Notes: a model not told the origin generated them from the sequence alone. Shown: positions 50,526 through 62,038, counted from the stretch's first letter. The stretch is DNA of 64,000 nt from Botryotinia globosa (GCA_014898425.1 RCSZ01000017.1:806001-870000); one strand, 5' to 3'. Numbers and translations: made by a program.

Positions 50526-51643
50526 TTTTGATTGATTGATGACTTTTTGGCATGGAGGAGTTATTTCTCATGAAAGATTACCCTAGCAATATAGTAAGTG
50601 CAATGAGAGAAAGAGATGTCTGTTCTAAATGATTCGTTTCTCTTTTTATATATGTTGATCCGAGGTTGTCTCAAGGTTTAAATGTTTCCAAGGAAAACCT
50701 GAACCTCTTAGTATTGTGAATTCAAGCCACATTGCATTGCACCGCCACCACATGCGATGAACCTTAGTCACCAGACCTCGGGCGAACCTTGGAAGGGTTA
50801 ATTGCGAGATCTAGACCAACCTTGGAGGAACTCACAAAGTCAAGAAGGATCAGTAGGTACTAGGTAGGTATCAATCCTCAACCTTCCTATATATCCTGCT
50901 CGCCGCCTCAGTGCATTCCTCAAATATATCGACGAGGAGCGGCGGATCGAGGTAAATTAAGTACCACACACCTGCAACGTCCGCTTCGTTTCCATTCCTT
51001 TCATAACCATATCTCCATATAGGTATACACCGTACTGCTTCTTCACCAAACATCTACAAACATCTACAAACCCCTATGGTTTGCTATGCATTCGGGTGTT
51101 TGCTTCCTCCATCCCCGGAGGAAAACGTATGCAGGCCATGTTTGCTGTTGACAGGTCTAGGGGATGAATACTTCTAGGTGGAAATGTCATTTCAATATGG
51201 AATTCAATATCAATACCTATCCCCAAACTCCAAAACATCGGAACCGAGCACCAACCATCAAACAATCGAACGTTCTACGAGCTCAATATCTCAATTGACT
51301 TAAATCACCTCTGCTTCTCGTCCTAGAAAGCAAGATTTGGATGCCCATCAAAAGACAACATTCTGTGGTCCGTGCATCATACCCTTCCTTGAAGTGAATT
51401 CCCCTCAACACTTCCAAAGTTGAAATCTTCCGTCCAATTTGTTGATTGATACATCTCTTTCCATACATATCTTAATACTATTACTTTGATCTATTCAATA
51501 TTCATTGATCTAGTGGTCATATAATACCTGCTTTACGTGTACACATCAATAATTCATCTACGTGTTTTTCCAATTTCCAATTTCAACTTCACTTGTCACC
51601 CGAGAGCTCGTGTGGGAAAGGGAAAGTCTCTTCCAAAAACATC
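50526..51643. promoter_or_regulatory. Divergent intergenic region
   Basis: Lies between the minus-strand DPH7-like gene and the plus-strand DUF1917 gene. Contains a TAGGTA cluster (GTAGGTACTAGGTAGGTATC, 50851-50870). No gene seen; several short frames at 50871-51468 are chance. Confidence 0.5.
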
Positions 51644-53117
51644 ATGGCGAATGCGAAAGAACCCAAAGTATCAGACAACGAGGGTTATCTATCAGATGAA
51701 TCAGACTTCTATGGTAATTCAGCCATGATGCCTCATCCATCCCACTGCTAACCCTCGCATTAGGTGATCCTGAAACCAAAGCGTCCTTTGAAGATCGTGC
51801 TGCAGACTTCAACGCTACAGCATATTGGAAAAGCCATCAACCAACTTTAACGGAAAAAGCAGATGCCAATGTTGCCCAAGCCCTTGCAAATCCGGAATCC
51901 AAAGCAACTTTGTATAATCCGTATGCAGGTCAAGCATGTGCATGGCAACTTGATGAGAGTATTGTCGATTTCTTACGACGAATGCCACCAAGAAGTACTG
52001 AGGTTACTCCATCAACTCCGTGGATATATGTTACCAATCCTTTCCGAAAGGTTCCAAAAGGTATTGCGGTAAACGATGAAGCACCTCCTGGCGAACATTC
52101 CGAGTGAGTGATACTGGATACCAAGACCAAGGGAATTTGGAGAAGCATATTTCATATACTAATTTTGTAAATAGCTGGGCGAGATGTGTAACAGAAGGGA
52201 ATCGTTTACTTGACGAACTGATCGCTATTCGAAATACCATTGAGAAAGAAAATTCAAAGAAGTCCACAGCTGCAATCGATCGGATGATAAATAAGGAGAA
52301 AGAGATCATTGTTCAGAAAATTCTAGATACAGCTATTGATTGTGGATGTACTAGTGGGAAGGCATGTGTTATATCTCGCTTACGTTGTTGCACCGGATAT
52401 CTTAGCTGCGTACCCCTCTGGTTAGTGTCCGAGTAGTTCTCGGATAGCCCTCAATACATATCGGATATTTACATCCGAGTCACCAGATATTCCCATTTTC
52501 CCTCTCTACCATATCCACGCTTTAACTCTAATATTAATTCTTCCTCAGTGGATGATATTTTCTCCTCCCTCCGAAGTAGACGAAATCTGGGCCGCAATTG
52601 CCAAGGCCACCTCCACCAATTCTCTCGGTATATCCGCTAAAGTAGCACCCAGAGATGGAACGGGCCTACTCCAAAAATCACGACTCGTATGCATCTACAC
52701 CGAAGATTTCTCTGACAAGATGGATGTGTATCGAGTCTTGAAAGCCATCCGAGAATTAGGGTTGGTTGACCGGACTCTAAAGGGCGCGATCTATTACAAA
52801 GCCGGTAAGTAAGCCTTATTCATCTCTCTATATCCTACCAAGCAGCTAGACGAGGTTGCGTTGGTGAAACGAGATTGACCATTGGGAAATTAGATGTATA
52901 CACCTACCTCGAACTCTCCTCCAACAATCCCTACGATATCAAAGCCTCTCTCTACAACTCCTTTGAATTTTTCAAAAATCCTCCTCTTCCTCCTTCCACA
53001 GCCGCCGGATTGAAATCTCGCGCTATCAAAAAGGAAAATGGGAAGGTGGATTCGTTCTTTCGGAAAATTAAGAAGGAACCAAGTGATTTGGCTCTGCATC
53101 AGGCAAATTATGAATAA
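51644..53117 (+). CDS. DUF1917 / Bles03-family protein
   Basis: Five exons: 51644-51713, 51764-52103, 52175-52361, 52549-52804, 52894-53117 (359 codons, 358 residues). Intron 3 starts with GCATGT, a GC-AG intron, chosen because it joins CGCTSGK to WMIFSPPSEVDEIWAAIAKA, the continuous core of this family. Other family landmarks are NPYAGQACAWQLDESIVDFL, IYVTNPFRK, LGISAKVAPRDG, RLVCIYTEDFSD and VYTYLELSSNNPYDIKASLY. Members have an eIF4E-like fold, but their biochemical role is unknown. The C-terminus adds a Lys-rich segment (VDSFFRKIKKEP) resembling a nuclear or PCNA-interacting motif (weak). Introns 1, 2 and 4 are normal GT-AG. Confidence 0.85.
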
Positions 53118-54550
53118 GATGCTGGGGTTGTTGAGAAATCGAGGGGTGGGAATTACGGTCTGATCTGGCTTGAGGATGCATGTGAGGATTCTTGAGAAGA
53201 GAATGCCCAAGGGGTATCAACACATTTTGCTTTTTCCCAGCGCTCTGAGGACTTGGAAATGTGTTGAGATTAATCACAATGACGATACCATGAATGAAGC
53301 TTTTCCCGACACGATAATAGTAAAGCTAGCTGCAGCGAATCAGCTCGTGATTAGGAATATCTTGTCCCAGAGGGTTTCTCATTCAGAAATCTAGCTAGAA
53401 TATCAGCGTAGCTTTAGAAAGTAAGTAAGCAAGCAACAAATGCGTTCGTTGTAAGAATACCAAAATCACATATTTGATAACCTCAAGCGAACAACCATTT
53501 CCTTTCTTCACTCCACGATCAACCATAGATAATCAGGCCGGTTTCGAATTTCGAATAGGTATCTATACCTATCTACTTGCGTACCTACACAAATAACAAT
53601 CTCCATAGAAATAGATAGCCCCTCGGTCCTAGGTACTCGCCGTCACCAGTCATCCGCTCGCTATCTCGATATAAAATTTCTAGATCAGAAGAATCTATTG
53701 TGAGGTTATGTAATTTGTATTTTTCGTTTGTGATACCTACCTAAGTAGGTATTTATAGGGAGATAGAATGGAAGAGGATAGAGAGGTTAAAGTAGATGAG
53801 ATGGGTTGTAGAGAGAAGATAGTGAGGTGGGGTTTGTGTTTTGTGTTTTGTGTTGAGGTTTATATATTTATATTTCTTTTTATGGGGTACCTACCTAACT
53901 AGGTATCTATCTATCTATCTATCTATCTATCCATCATTCTTAGGATACGGTGAGGAGAATGATATTAAATGGGCTGGTAACTGGAGGCTTACCTAGACAT
54001 CGTTCTAAAATTCCCAGAGTTTGATTTAAAGAGTCGAGTTTGATGAATGGAGTGTTCAAATTTGAAATCCACAGATTATTACTTTGAGTACAAGCTGGTA
54101 AGATTGGAGTTGTCTACTATCTTACTGTATCAACTGCTACAGAGATCCCTTACGGATAGTGGACAACCCTTACTTACTCTTTTGGTCGCTTACTAACTTT
54201 CATCATCCAAAGATGATAGGGGCGGGCCCGTATCTGAACTGACTATCTTCTTCTTCCTTGCCCTCGCCATCTCAGGAACTTTTCTTGACTGACAAGTCGT
54301 ACAGAAATCCTCTTTTATCAATTGACCCCGTGTTGGTGCTGATAAGTTGGGATAGGGGTATAAGACTCAATGCAGGATCACATTATATATCCTCAGCATT
54401 TCTCCCGTTAACACCGGGACCCCATATCACTACCTCTATTTCGTTTCCATCCTTACCTCCAAATCTCCCTTACTTTGCGATAGTACTAGACGTTCGAAGG
54501 TTGGTCGCTCACCCATCAATAGTCGTTTCATATTCCCTCCCGAATAGATC
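53118..54550. other. Intergenic with TACCTA/TAGGTA clusters
   Basis: Several TACCTA/TAGGTA motifs at 53557-53640, 53733-53755 (near-palindrome ATACCTACCTAAGTAGGTAT) and 53886-53906, then a TATC microsatellite. Open frames 53170-53394 and 54258-54554 lack coding character. Confidence 0.6.
53904..53931. repeat. (TATC)n microsatellite
   Basis: About seven perfect tetranucleotide units following an ACTAGGTA motif. Confidence 0.9.
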
Positions 54551-55243
54551 TTAAACATAATCCTCATCCCTCCCCTCCACCATTCCACTCATGTCGCCCA
54601 CCCTCTTCAAATGCAGCACCAATCTATATGCACAACTCCCATTCAAATAATATCTATTCAATTTCTTACTCCTCACAAATCCCAATCGTTCATATAATCT
54701 CATTGCGGCCACATTTCCCTCTTCAGTTTCTAGAACTATTTCATCTGCTCCTCTGGCAGCCATCGCATCAATGGCCAATTTTACCAATTTGGTTGCGATG
54801 CCCTGACCGCGAAATGAGGATGAAACTGCGAGCATGGCTATATATCCGCGGAGAGTGGGTGGGGAGTGCGAGGAATGGGTTTCGAGTTTGGCGATAAGGA
54901 TGCCGTGGAGAGGGGGGGTAGTTGTGGGGGTCAGAGGGAGAGAGGGGTCGAGTGCCTGGGAAATGTTAGTTGCATTTGGAAGTGAATTGATTTATTGATT
55001 GTTTGTCTTTTGGGGGAAAGGAAAGGGGAGGAATACCATGAAACACAAATCTCCCCATTGGTATAGAAAATATCGATACACATAAATACTATAAGGTTCG
55101 CTCAAATCTTTAGATATCAGGGCTCGAATGGAGGGTAAATATTGTTTTTCGAGTGAATGCTCATATTGTATATATCGTAGTTCGGCTGGTAAATCTTTAT
55201 TGCTTGTAGATATAGGTGTTGTAGAGCTGATTTCTGAAGCCAT
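54551..55243 (-). CDS. MAK3: N-alpha-acetyltransferase 30 (NatC catalytic subunit)
   Basis: Two exons (55037-55243, 54551-54955) with an 81-bp intron; 203 residues. Adds acetyl groups to the N-terminus of nascent proteins beginning Met followed by a hydrophobic residue, at the ribosome. The family signature SEPYSIYVYRYFLYQWGDLC is at residues ~50-67, the acetyl-CoA loop RGQGIATKLVK follows AMLAVSSSF, and DEIVLETEEGNVAAMRLYER then LGFVRSKKLNRYYLNG complete the GNAT fold. ATG at 55243 starts a short polar leader. Just upstream lies a 16-bp minisatellite (55351-55430). Confidence 0.92.
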
Positions 55244-55350
55244 ATTTGCGGAAATTATCGAAGTGGTTGCTTGTGAGGTCTCTAGTTAAGTTGGGTGTCT
55301 TGGGTGTCTTGTGAGGTATGGGATGAATGAATCTTGATGGAGGGGACGAG

Positions 55351-55430
55351 GGGATGAGGGGACGACGGGATGAGGGGACGACGGGATGAGGGGACGACGG
55401 GATGAGGGGACGACGGGATGAGGGGACGAC
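55351..55430. repeat. 16-bp minisatellite upstream of MAK3
   Basis: Five perfect copies of GGGATGAGGGGACGAC, with partial copies on both sides (about 55342-55447). Very purine-rich on the plus strand. Confidence 0.92.
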
Positions 55431-55855
55431 GGGAGGGGACGACGGGACAAATGATGATGACTGGCTGCTCCTGGATAAACTTCGGTTAAATATGATTGAG
55501 TGTCTGGGGGAAAGTTTTTATTTCTTTCTTCACATGTAAAAATCCCTCATGAATCTTTATTTTTAACCAATCAAAAATTAATATGATATGAGAACGGAAA
55601 ACATTAAATTCCGAACAAGCCGCTAAGCTGCCAATCCCGAAACAACCTGGAATGGAAGCGCAAACAATTTAGGCGTAGGTCAATGCGATTACGTAGCTTG
55701 GCAGGTTCAAGTTAGAAGGATCGATGTAGTCGACTTTCTTCATATTTCGACTTCCCATTTTCTGACAATGAAGAGATGAGTTGATATCTATTTGCTTCTT
55801 CTCATTCTCATACTCACTCTCTCTCCCCATCAATTCTCAACTTCGCTCTCTCATC

Positions 55856-58057
55856 ATGTCCCTTTTCCGCCGCCTATTCCTCGGGACTCCGACGCCATCC
55901 CCCTCCCCCTCCATTCCAGCAACCCGTTCTTCTTCTCCCTCTAGAGGCGAAGAGGTGTGTCTCGCGCCCGTAGTTCGAGTCCTCACACATAAAGAACAGA
56001 AGCATAGAAAACGGCGCAATACATTTATATTTTTCCTCGGTGGACTTTTTGGCTTGGTGATAGCGGGGTTTTTCGCGGGCAAGAATGATTTACTCGAGTT
56101 GCCGGAAATGTTGGAGGGGATTACGATGGATAGTCTGATGGATGTGTTACCTGCGGGATTTGTGAAGGATGCAAGGGATCTGGCTGTAGGTGCTGGCCTT
56201 TCTGTATTGTATCCCTCTGTCGGTTATGGGGGAAAATTGGGTATGGCAAGGTTTGGAGTTAAATGTGAGGCTAATGATTTTTTGTTTGTAGAAGGGAGAA
56301 AGGGAAGCTGTGAATTATGACTCGTTCTCTGTGGGTTTACATCTCAAGTCGCAGGGAATTCTGGCGCATCATTCAGTTATTATGGTTCCAGGTGTCATCT
56401 CGACGGGGTTGGAATCTTGGGGTACGACTAATGCTTCACGACCTTATTTTCGCAAAAGATTGTGGGGAAGTTGGAGCATGATGAGAGCTTTGGTTGCCGA
56501 CAAAGAAGGATGGAAAAGGCATATCATGTTGGACAAACGTACTGGACTGGATCCTCCCGGAATCAAATTGAGAGCTGCGCAAGGATTTGACGCTGCCGAT
56601 TTCTTCATCACAGGATATTGGATTTGGAGTAAAATATTGGAGAATTTGGCGACGATTGGTTATGATCCCACGAATAGTTATACGGCGGCTTATGACTGGA
56701 GATTGTCGTATGCGAATTTGGAGGTGAGAGATCAGTACTTCACAAGATTGAAGACGCACATCGAATTGGCCAGTAAGATTTCAAATAAAAAGGTGGTCTT
56801 GGTTTCGCATTCTATGGGTGGTCAAGTGCTTTTCTATTTCATGCATTGGGTAGCATCTTCGAGTGGCGGAAACGGTGGAGATGATTGGGTTGATAAATAT
56901 GTTGATTCTTGGATCAATATTAGTGGATGCATGCTTGGAGCTCTCAAAGGGTTGCCTGCTGTGCTATCAGGAGAGATGAAAGATACTGCGCAACTAAATG
57001 CATTTGCAGTTTATGGCCTCGAAAAATTCCTCAATAAAGAAGAACGAGCCGAGCTCTTCCGAGCCATGCCAGGAATCTCTTCCATGCTCCCAATTGGAGG
57101 CGATGCTGTTTGGGGAAATGCAACTTGGGCACCAGATGATACTCCAGGTCAGGAAGTCAGCTATGGACAATTCCTGAATTTCAAAACCCAAAATACATCA
57201 ACGGGGTATCGAAATCTTACGGTATCGCAATCTCTAGACTATCTATTCAATACCACAGAAGATTGGTATATTAAGGCAGTCAAGGGTAGCTATTCACATG
57301 GTGTAGCCCATACTACAGCTGAAGTGGAAGCAAATGAAAAGGATCCAAAGAAATGGATCAATCCGCTTGAAACCAGATTACCTCTTGCGCCGAATCTGAA
57401 GATTTATTGTTTCTATGGTAGGTTGTTCTATCACCAAAACATTCCCTTTACCAATGCTAATATTCAACAGGTATCGGTAAACCAACTGAACGTGCTTATT
57501 TCTATCGGCACTCGGATAATCCCCTTTCGTCCCTCAATATTACAATCGATACCGGTCTATCCCAAGCTAACATAGATCACGGCGTAATTCTTGGCGAAGG
57601 TGATGGAACCGTTAATTTACTTAGTGTCGGTTACATGTGTAATCGTGGCTGGAAATATCATCGCTATAATCCAGCAGGGGTAAAAATTAAGACCTACGAA
57701 ATGCCTCACGAACCAGATCGTTTTAGTCCTCGTGGAGGTCCAAATACCGGAGATCATGTCGATATTCTGGGGAGACAAAGTTTGAATGATTTAATTTTGA
57801 GAGTAGCGGCAGGTAGGGGCGAGGAAATTGAGGAAATGGTTGTCAGTAGGATTGCAGAGTATGCCGCGAATGTAGAGATTGGGGAAGAGGAGGAGTATAA
57901 AGTCAAAGGGCAAGAGGATGGTGGCAAAGCGGAGGAGAAGAGGAGAGGGAGAGTCAGGGACAAGGTTGAAGAGAAAGCGGAAGAGGTTTTTGAGACATTG
58001 GAGAGGATTGTTGCGGGGAAGGATGGGGATGAGAAGGGAAATAAAGATGAACTGTGA
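55856..58057 (+). CDS. LRO1: Phospholipid:diacylglycerol acyltransferase (PDAT)
   Basis: Three exons (55856-56185, 56292-57417, 57471-58057), 681 codons. It makes triacylglycerol by moving an acyl chain from a phospholipid to diacylglycerol. A basic N-terminus and one membrane helix (residues ~55-74, NTFIFFLGGLFGLVIAGFFA) place the catalytic domain in the ER lumen. LCAT-family landmarks: VIMVPGVISTGLESWG, YDWRLSYANLE, the lipase elbow VVLVSHSMGG (Ser ~284), YGIGKPTERAYFYR across intron 2, GEGDGTVNLLSVGYMC (Asp) and GDHVDILG (His). The C-terminal ~90 residues form a Glu/Lys-rich coiled-coil-like tail ending GNKDEL, an ER retrieval signal on a protein already anchored. The stop codon lies in the first unit of a 13-bp minisatellite. 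ATG 55856 chosen because no earlier ATG is in frame. Confidence 0.93.
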
Positions 58058-58115
58058 TAGAGGACTGTGATAGAGGACTGTGATAGAGGACTGTGATAGA
58101 GGACTGTGATAGAGG
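58051..58115. repeat. 13-bp minisatellite overlapping the PDAT stop
   Basis: Five perfect copies of ACTGTGATAGAGG; the first contains the last two codons' bases and the TGA stop of PDAT. Confidence 0.95.
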
Positions 58116-59435
58116 AGCACTTGTGGTCATCTTGCTTTGCGATTGGGTCGGGATTGGGAAAGGGAGAGGGTTGATGATTGTATATACAAATGATACAACA
58201 CATGATATCATACGAAACGACGTAGAATATGGAGTCGCATGGGAAAGGGTCGGAGTTGGGATCGGAATCCAGGCGTTTTAGACGGACGAGGGAAGAAAGT
58301 GCATTTTTTGTGTGCTATACATAGCCGCACCTTATATTTGAACACCAAAGTATTGTGTACATCGCAATTCTTTTAATACGCGTTTATTATTAGACGAGCA
58401 AGGAAGTCCGAGGGGATGAATGAATGAATGTAGTAGTGATAAATTTGTACTGGCAACTAATCGTTTATCGAGCCGAAAGAACATTTTTTCCTCCTTTTCC
58501 GGTTGGTGGTGATTTTCAATCATGAGTATGTGTTTTTTGGTAATTCGGATCTGCTGTCATTTGTGATCGTTGGCATTCGGCACTCGTAGTCTTGGACGAA
58601 TGTGGTTTCCCGATATAGCTCGATAGTTCGAGGTCTCGAATTTGTGAGAGGAAAGGTGTATTGAATACAATACATCCAAGTTGCTGAAATTTCTAAAATA
58701 CTCGGGCGATGGATCTCTACATACCTAGGTGTCTATCTATGTGGACTACCTAGTTGTACCTAGTAGTATACTTTACTCCTCCTAGTCAAATCCTCTTTCT
58801 TCTCTTTCCATTTCTCATGAGATCAATTTCGTGGCTCCACTTCATCGCGGTTTCCGGATATGATTTGGATAGATTAAGGAGGGGAGAACAAAATGGGATA
58901 ATAGTGATGTACATGCTATTTCCATATTACATGAAGCAAGAGCGATTTGGTGTGTTTATTTACTCAATTCATCATTTTTAAACAAGAGAGGACTTTGATT
59001 TTTCTTCTTCTTTTCTTTTCTTTTCTTTCTTCTCATCATCACTCATAATTCTTACTACTTATCCATAATTTATAGATTTACAAACTCAACAACAAAAACA
59101 TTCGTTTAATTTATACAATTCTTGCTTCTGGCTTGTTGCTAGGGTAGTTTTGTTCTCGTTCACATTCGTTTTGGGGATACAGATTTATCGTCTTATTCTT
59201 TATATCGTCGCATCACACAGTGTGAGTTTGTCACTAGACGGTCGATGGATTCACAGCAGACTCAAGAGCATCAGGACAATCAGGAAGTCAAACTAACATC
59301 GTCTTAAGCGTCTAACTCGGCGGAGGAAAACAAATCTCCAGAGACAGTGGTGCAGTCGACGTCGAGAGAACACTCGTGACACGCATCGCCAGTGCGGTTG
59401 CCACCACAAGCATCACACTCGTTTCAACAACCTAG
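58116..59435. other. Intergenic; possible decayed 5' exon
   Basis: TACCTA/TAGGTA motifs at 58721-58770. From an ATG at 59245 a coding-like frame (MDSQQTQEHQDNQEVK, SAEENKSPETVVQSTS, PPQASHSFQQPRW) runs to ~59440, interrupted by a TAA and a TGA; it may be an old 5' part of the next gene. Confidence 0.4.
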
Positions 59436-60170
59436 ATGGAAACGCCGTCAAAGTCCCCCATTCTTCAGTTCCGTGGAGAGAACGATAATATAGGAATTAG
59501 CACCAAAGAAGAGGAAAAGGAACTGGTGCAAGAAACAGGTGATTGCAGCACAGAAGAGACTTCAAAGATTGATCAACAAGTTTCGAAAGACAGCCCCAGC
59601 GCAATCGCCACTGCTAGAACCACTTTCATAATCGGCGCTGGCTCCAGCTCCGGGTCCAGCGTGAGATCCAACTCCAGGCCCAACTCCAGGCCCAACTCCA
59701 GGCCCAACTCCAGGTCCAACTCCAGGTCCAGCCCCAGGTCCAGGTTCAGCGTCAGCTCTAGTGCAAGTCACATAGCAAGTCTCAGAGCACCACCCAAGAA
59801 ACGAAAGTATAGAAAACTAAGATCCGTTCTAAGAGAGATCAAAGAATATTGGAAGCCAACACCCAACCCACCACGTAATCCAGTACAGACGCGATCAATA
59901 TGGCTATCAGAAGGGCCACCGACAGCGTTGCGACCAGCTCCAGTGCAGAAGCGGCAGAGAAAGAGCACACGCGTTCTGAGAGCAATCAAGGAGTATTGGA
60001 AGCCATCAGACAACCCAGTACCATCGTGGGCACGGGCACCAGCAGTGCCACCACCTCCGACACGAGCCTCAGTGCGACCCCCAGTGCGACCCCCAGTGCA
60101 ACGAAAGCAGAAGAAAAAGAGATCAATTTTAAAAGCGATCCACGATTATTGGAGGCCTCCTCCACCTTGA
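59436..60170 (+). CDS. Ser/Arg/Pro-rich protein with three LRxIKEYWKP motifs
   Basis: An open frame of 244 residues. Residues ~79-103 are an SR-like stretch (NSRP repeats) made by a 12-bp DNA repeat. Three copies of a basic motif follow at intervals of ~50 residues: KRKYRKLRSVLREIKEYWKP, KRQRKSTRVLRAIKEYWKP and KRSILKAIHDYWRP (residues ~122-141, 172-190, 223-241). The copies differ mostly at synonymous positions, which argues that this frame was translated and selected. It overlaps the next open frame (59900-61129) in a different frame by 271 bp. The start is the first ATG; an older start may lie at 59245. No family recognised; nucleic-acid binding is possible from composition only. It could be part of a spliced or frameshifted larger gene. 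Confidence 0.5.
   Translation: METPSKSPILQFRGENDNIGISTKEEEKELVQETGDCSTEETSKIDQQVSKDSPSAIATARTTFIIGAGSSSGSSVRSNSRPNSRPNSRPNSRSNSRSSPRSRFSVSSSASHIASLRAPPKKRKYRKLRSVLREIKEYWKPTPNPPRNPVQTRSIWLSEGPPTALRPAPVQKRQRKSTRVLRAIKEYWKPSDNPVPSWARAPAVPPPPTRASVRPPVRPPVQRKQKKKRSILKAIHDYWRPPPP
59667..59743. repeat. 12-bp tandem repeat in the SR-like stretch
   Basis: About six copies of a CCAACTCCAGGC-type unit, later ones diverged to CCAGCCCCAGGT. Confidence 0.85.
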
Positions 60171-61129
60171 CCGCTCGGCAATCTGAAGATCAGGATCAGA
60201 ATCCGTATGCGGGGGGTGGGGATGGATACATGCAGATGCAAGTGGCTGGAAGCGCGAAAAATGATACACATGTTGCTCCTGAAGAGGGACCATTTGCAAG
60301 TGTAAATCTATTGTCAGTTTCATCAAGTTCTACCATGATGATGGAGACTGCGTCGTCTACTAGTGCATCGATATCTCGTAATGACTTACCTTCGAATCCA
60401 AGGACGACGATGACTACTATACTATCAGCCTCAATCTCTGCACCTGATATTCGAAATTTTGAGAGCGATTCTGATCGATCTTCACAAGCTAGTCTTGTAA
60501 CTCCAGGCTCTGTACCTCCTGTTCAATTTCTCTCAAATGAATCTAATTCGTCCACTCAAGGTGGCCGTGTAGCTCCAGGCTCTCTTCGTATGATGGTCGC
60601 AGCATTCGCCCGGCCCGTCAGTAGTGAAATTTCTAACACATCGAATGGATATCGACCCTTGCTAGTGGATAGAATCATGGATTTCGCTGATGCGGACTCC
60701 CAAACAAACTTAAGAGAAGCAGTATCAATTCTTCAACAGCCGAATGAGGGACGCTCAGATACGGAAGACCAAGAAGATGAGACGTCAAGTTCAGATTCAA
60801 GCTATGAAGCTCATGAGGAAAACTTTGAGAAAGACGAGACATCGTCAAGTGATGATGATTGCCCTGGATCAGAGTCAGTTAATCGTCATCAGCGGGCACC
60901 ACAAGGTCGACAAGATAAAAAAGATTCAGGATCTAGGGGGAGTCATGATTCAAACGCAGGTAGTGGGAATAGTAAAGAAGATAGAGAGCCACCAGATCAA
61001 TCGGATGTTGTTACACGATCCGCGCAAGAGACCAATGATAAAAGCTGGAGCACACTCACAAAATTAAAGGCGGATAACAATATTGAAGAACTTCATGCCG
61101 ATTGCTGCGGCTTGAATTCCCCTAGGTAA
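59900..61129 (+). CDS. Ser/Asp/Glu-rich disordered protein
   Basis: Open frame of 409 residues with a true ATG; its first ~90 residues overlap the preceding frame and may be a shadow, so translation could start at the ATG at 60230 (MQMQVAGS). The sequence is low in hydrophobics and rich in Ser, with acidic clusters (DTEDQEDETSSSDSSYEAHE, KDETSSSDDDCPGSE) and one more ordered segment (GYRPLLVDRIMDFADADSQ). No domain recognised. Just after the stop is a GTAAAA that could be a donor, and a further coding-like acidic segment lies at 61238-61415. It may form one gene with the preceding frame through splicing or frameshift. Confidence 0.4.
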   Translation: MAIRRATDSVATSSSAEAAEKEHTRSESNQGVLEAIRQPSTIVGTGTSSATTSDTSLSATPSATPSATKAEEKEINFKSDPRLLEASSTLTARQSEDQDQNPYAGGGDGYMQMQVAGSAKNDTHVAPEEGPFASVNLLSVSSSSTMMMETASSTSASISRNDLPSNPRTTMTTILSASISAPDIRNFESDSDRSSQASLVTPGSVPPVQFLSNESNSSTQGGRVAPGSLRMMVAAFARPVSSEISNTSNGYRPLLVDRIMDFADADSQTNLREAVSILQQPNEGRSDTEDQEDETSSSDSSYEAHEENFEKDETSSSDDDCPGSESVNRHQRAPQGRQDKKDSGSRGSHDSNAGSGNSKEDREPPDQSDVVTRSAQETNDKSWSTLTKLKADNNIEELHADCCGLNSPR

Positions 61130-62038
61130 AAGGACAGAAAAATAGGAAAAGACGTGGTAATACCACTTCGGTTTTCCTTGGAGTTGGGTTTAGGGGTTTG
61201 AGTCTTCATGTTGCTGCTTAAGCATCCAATGGAAAGAGAAGAAATTTTGGCGAGAACAGCGAAGAGAAGGCGGAAATGGATGATACTGATAATGCCGATG
61301 ACGAAGATTCTGATTCTGATATGAATGATAAGGGCCCTGCTTGTAAAGTTGCATTTTACGGCTTCAAAAAACTACTGGTGAATTGGGACAGATTGGAGTG
61401 TTCGAGGAGATATTGAGTTTTTTGATATGTATCAATATAGTGGAACCTGTATAGCAAACGGAAAGCTGGCAGAAGTTGATGTTGAGGGAGTGGGACGGGT
61501 ACTTATCTGTTCGGTTAAGATAGTAGATGGACGATTGTATGTATTGTCATGGTAAGGGGAAGAAGAACTGTGCGTATTGTATCTTTACATCTTGATTGGG
61601 GGGTTACATACATCAGCGACTAAAGTTAGCACCAGATCATTAGCGAAATAGACCAGCTTTATACACCAAGCCTATACTCTTGTGCTATCTTAGTGTAGTC
61701 ATGAGAAGAGAATTTTTCGTAAATTCATGTACAGTTTTCGAGTCGAGATTACCTCCCTCCATGCATAGCCTTCTTGATTTTGTCCCGAAACGCCGAATTA
61801 TGCTGGGTTGGCCATTATATCATACACCTCATCTTGTCTCATCTCATCATATATCATATCGTACACCTTCTCCCCATTCATATAATACATCCTCCTATTT
61901 CTTCTCACAAGACCATCTCTTCCATGTTTTCATATTCGAGCTCCTGCTCACCTCACAAGATTATAATATACCTCGTCACTACCCCAACCCCAACAATCTC
62001 TGTAGACTCCTGAATTCATTATACCTCTCCCCCTTCTC
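61130..62038. other. Intergenic with coding-like acidic remnant
   Basis: 61238-61415 (plus) is open and acidic (NSEEKAEMDDTDNADDEDSD, then KVAFYGFKKLLVNWDR), possibly a last exon of the preceding locus. 61680-62038 is pyrimidine-rich, without a supported gene. Confidence 0.4.

Noticed and set aside
57754..58211. Minus-strand frames rich in SITVLYHSPLSQ repeats
   Set aside because: Antisense to the PDAT tail and the 13-bp minisatellite.
59562..59771. Minus-strand Gly-Pro-Val repeat protein (GVGPGVGPG)
   Set aside because: Complement of the 12-bp repeat in the SR-like frame; the plus frame has better support.
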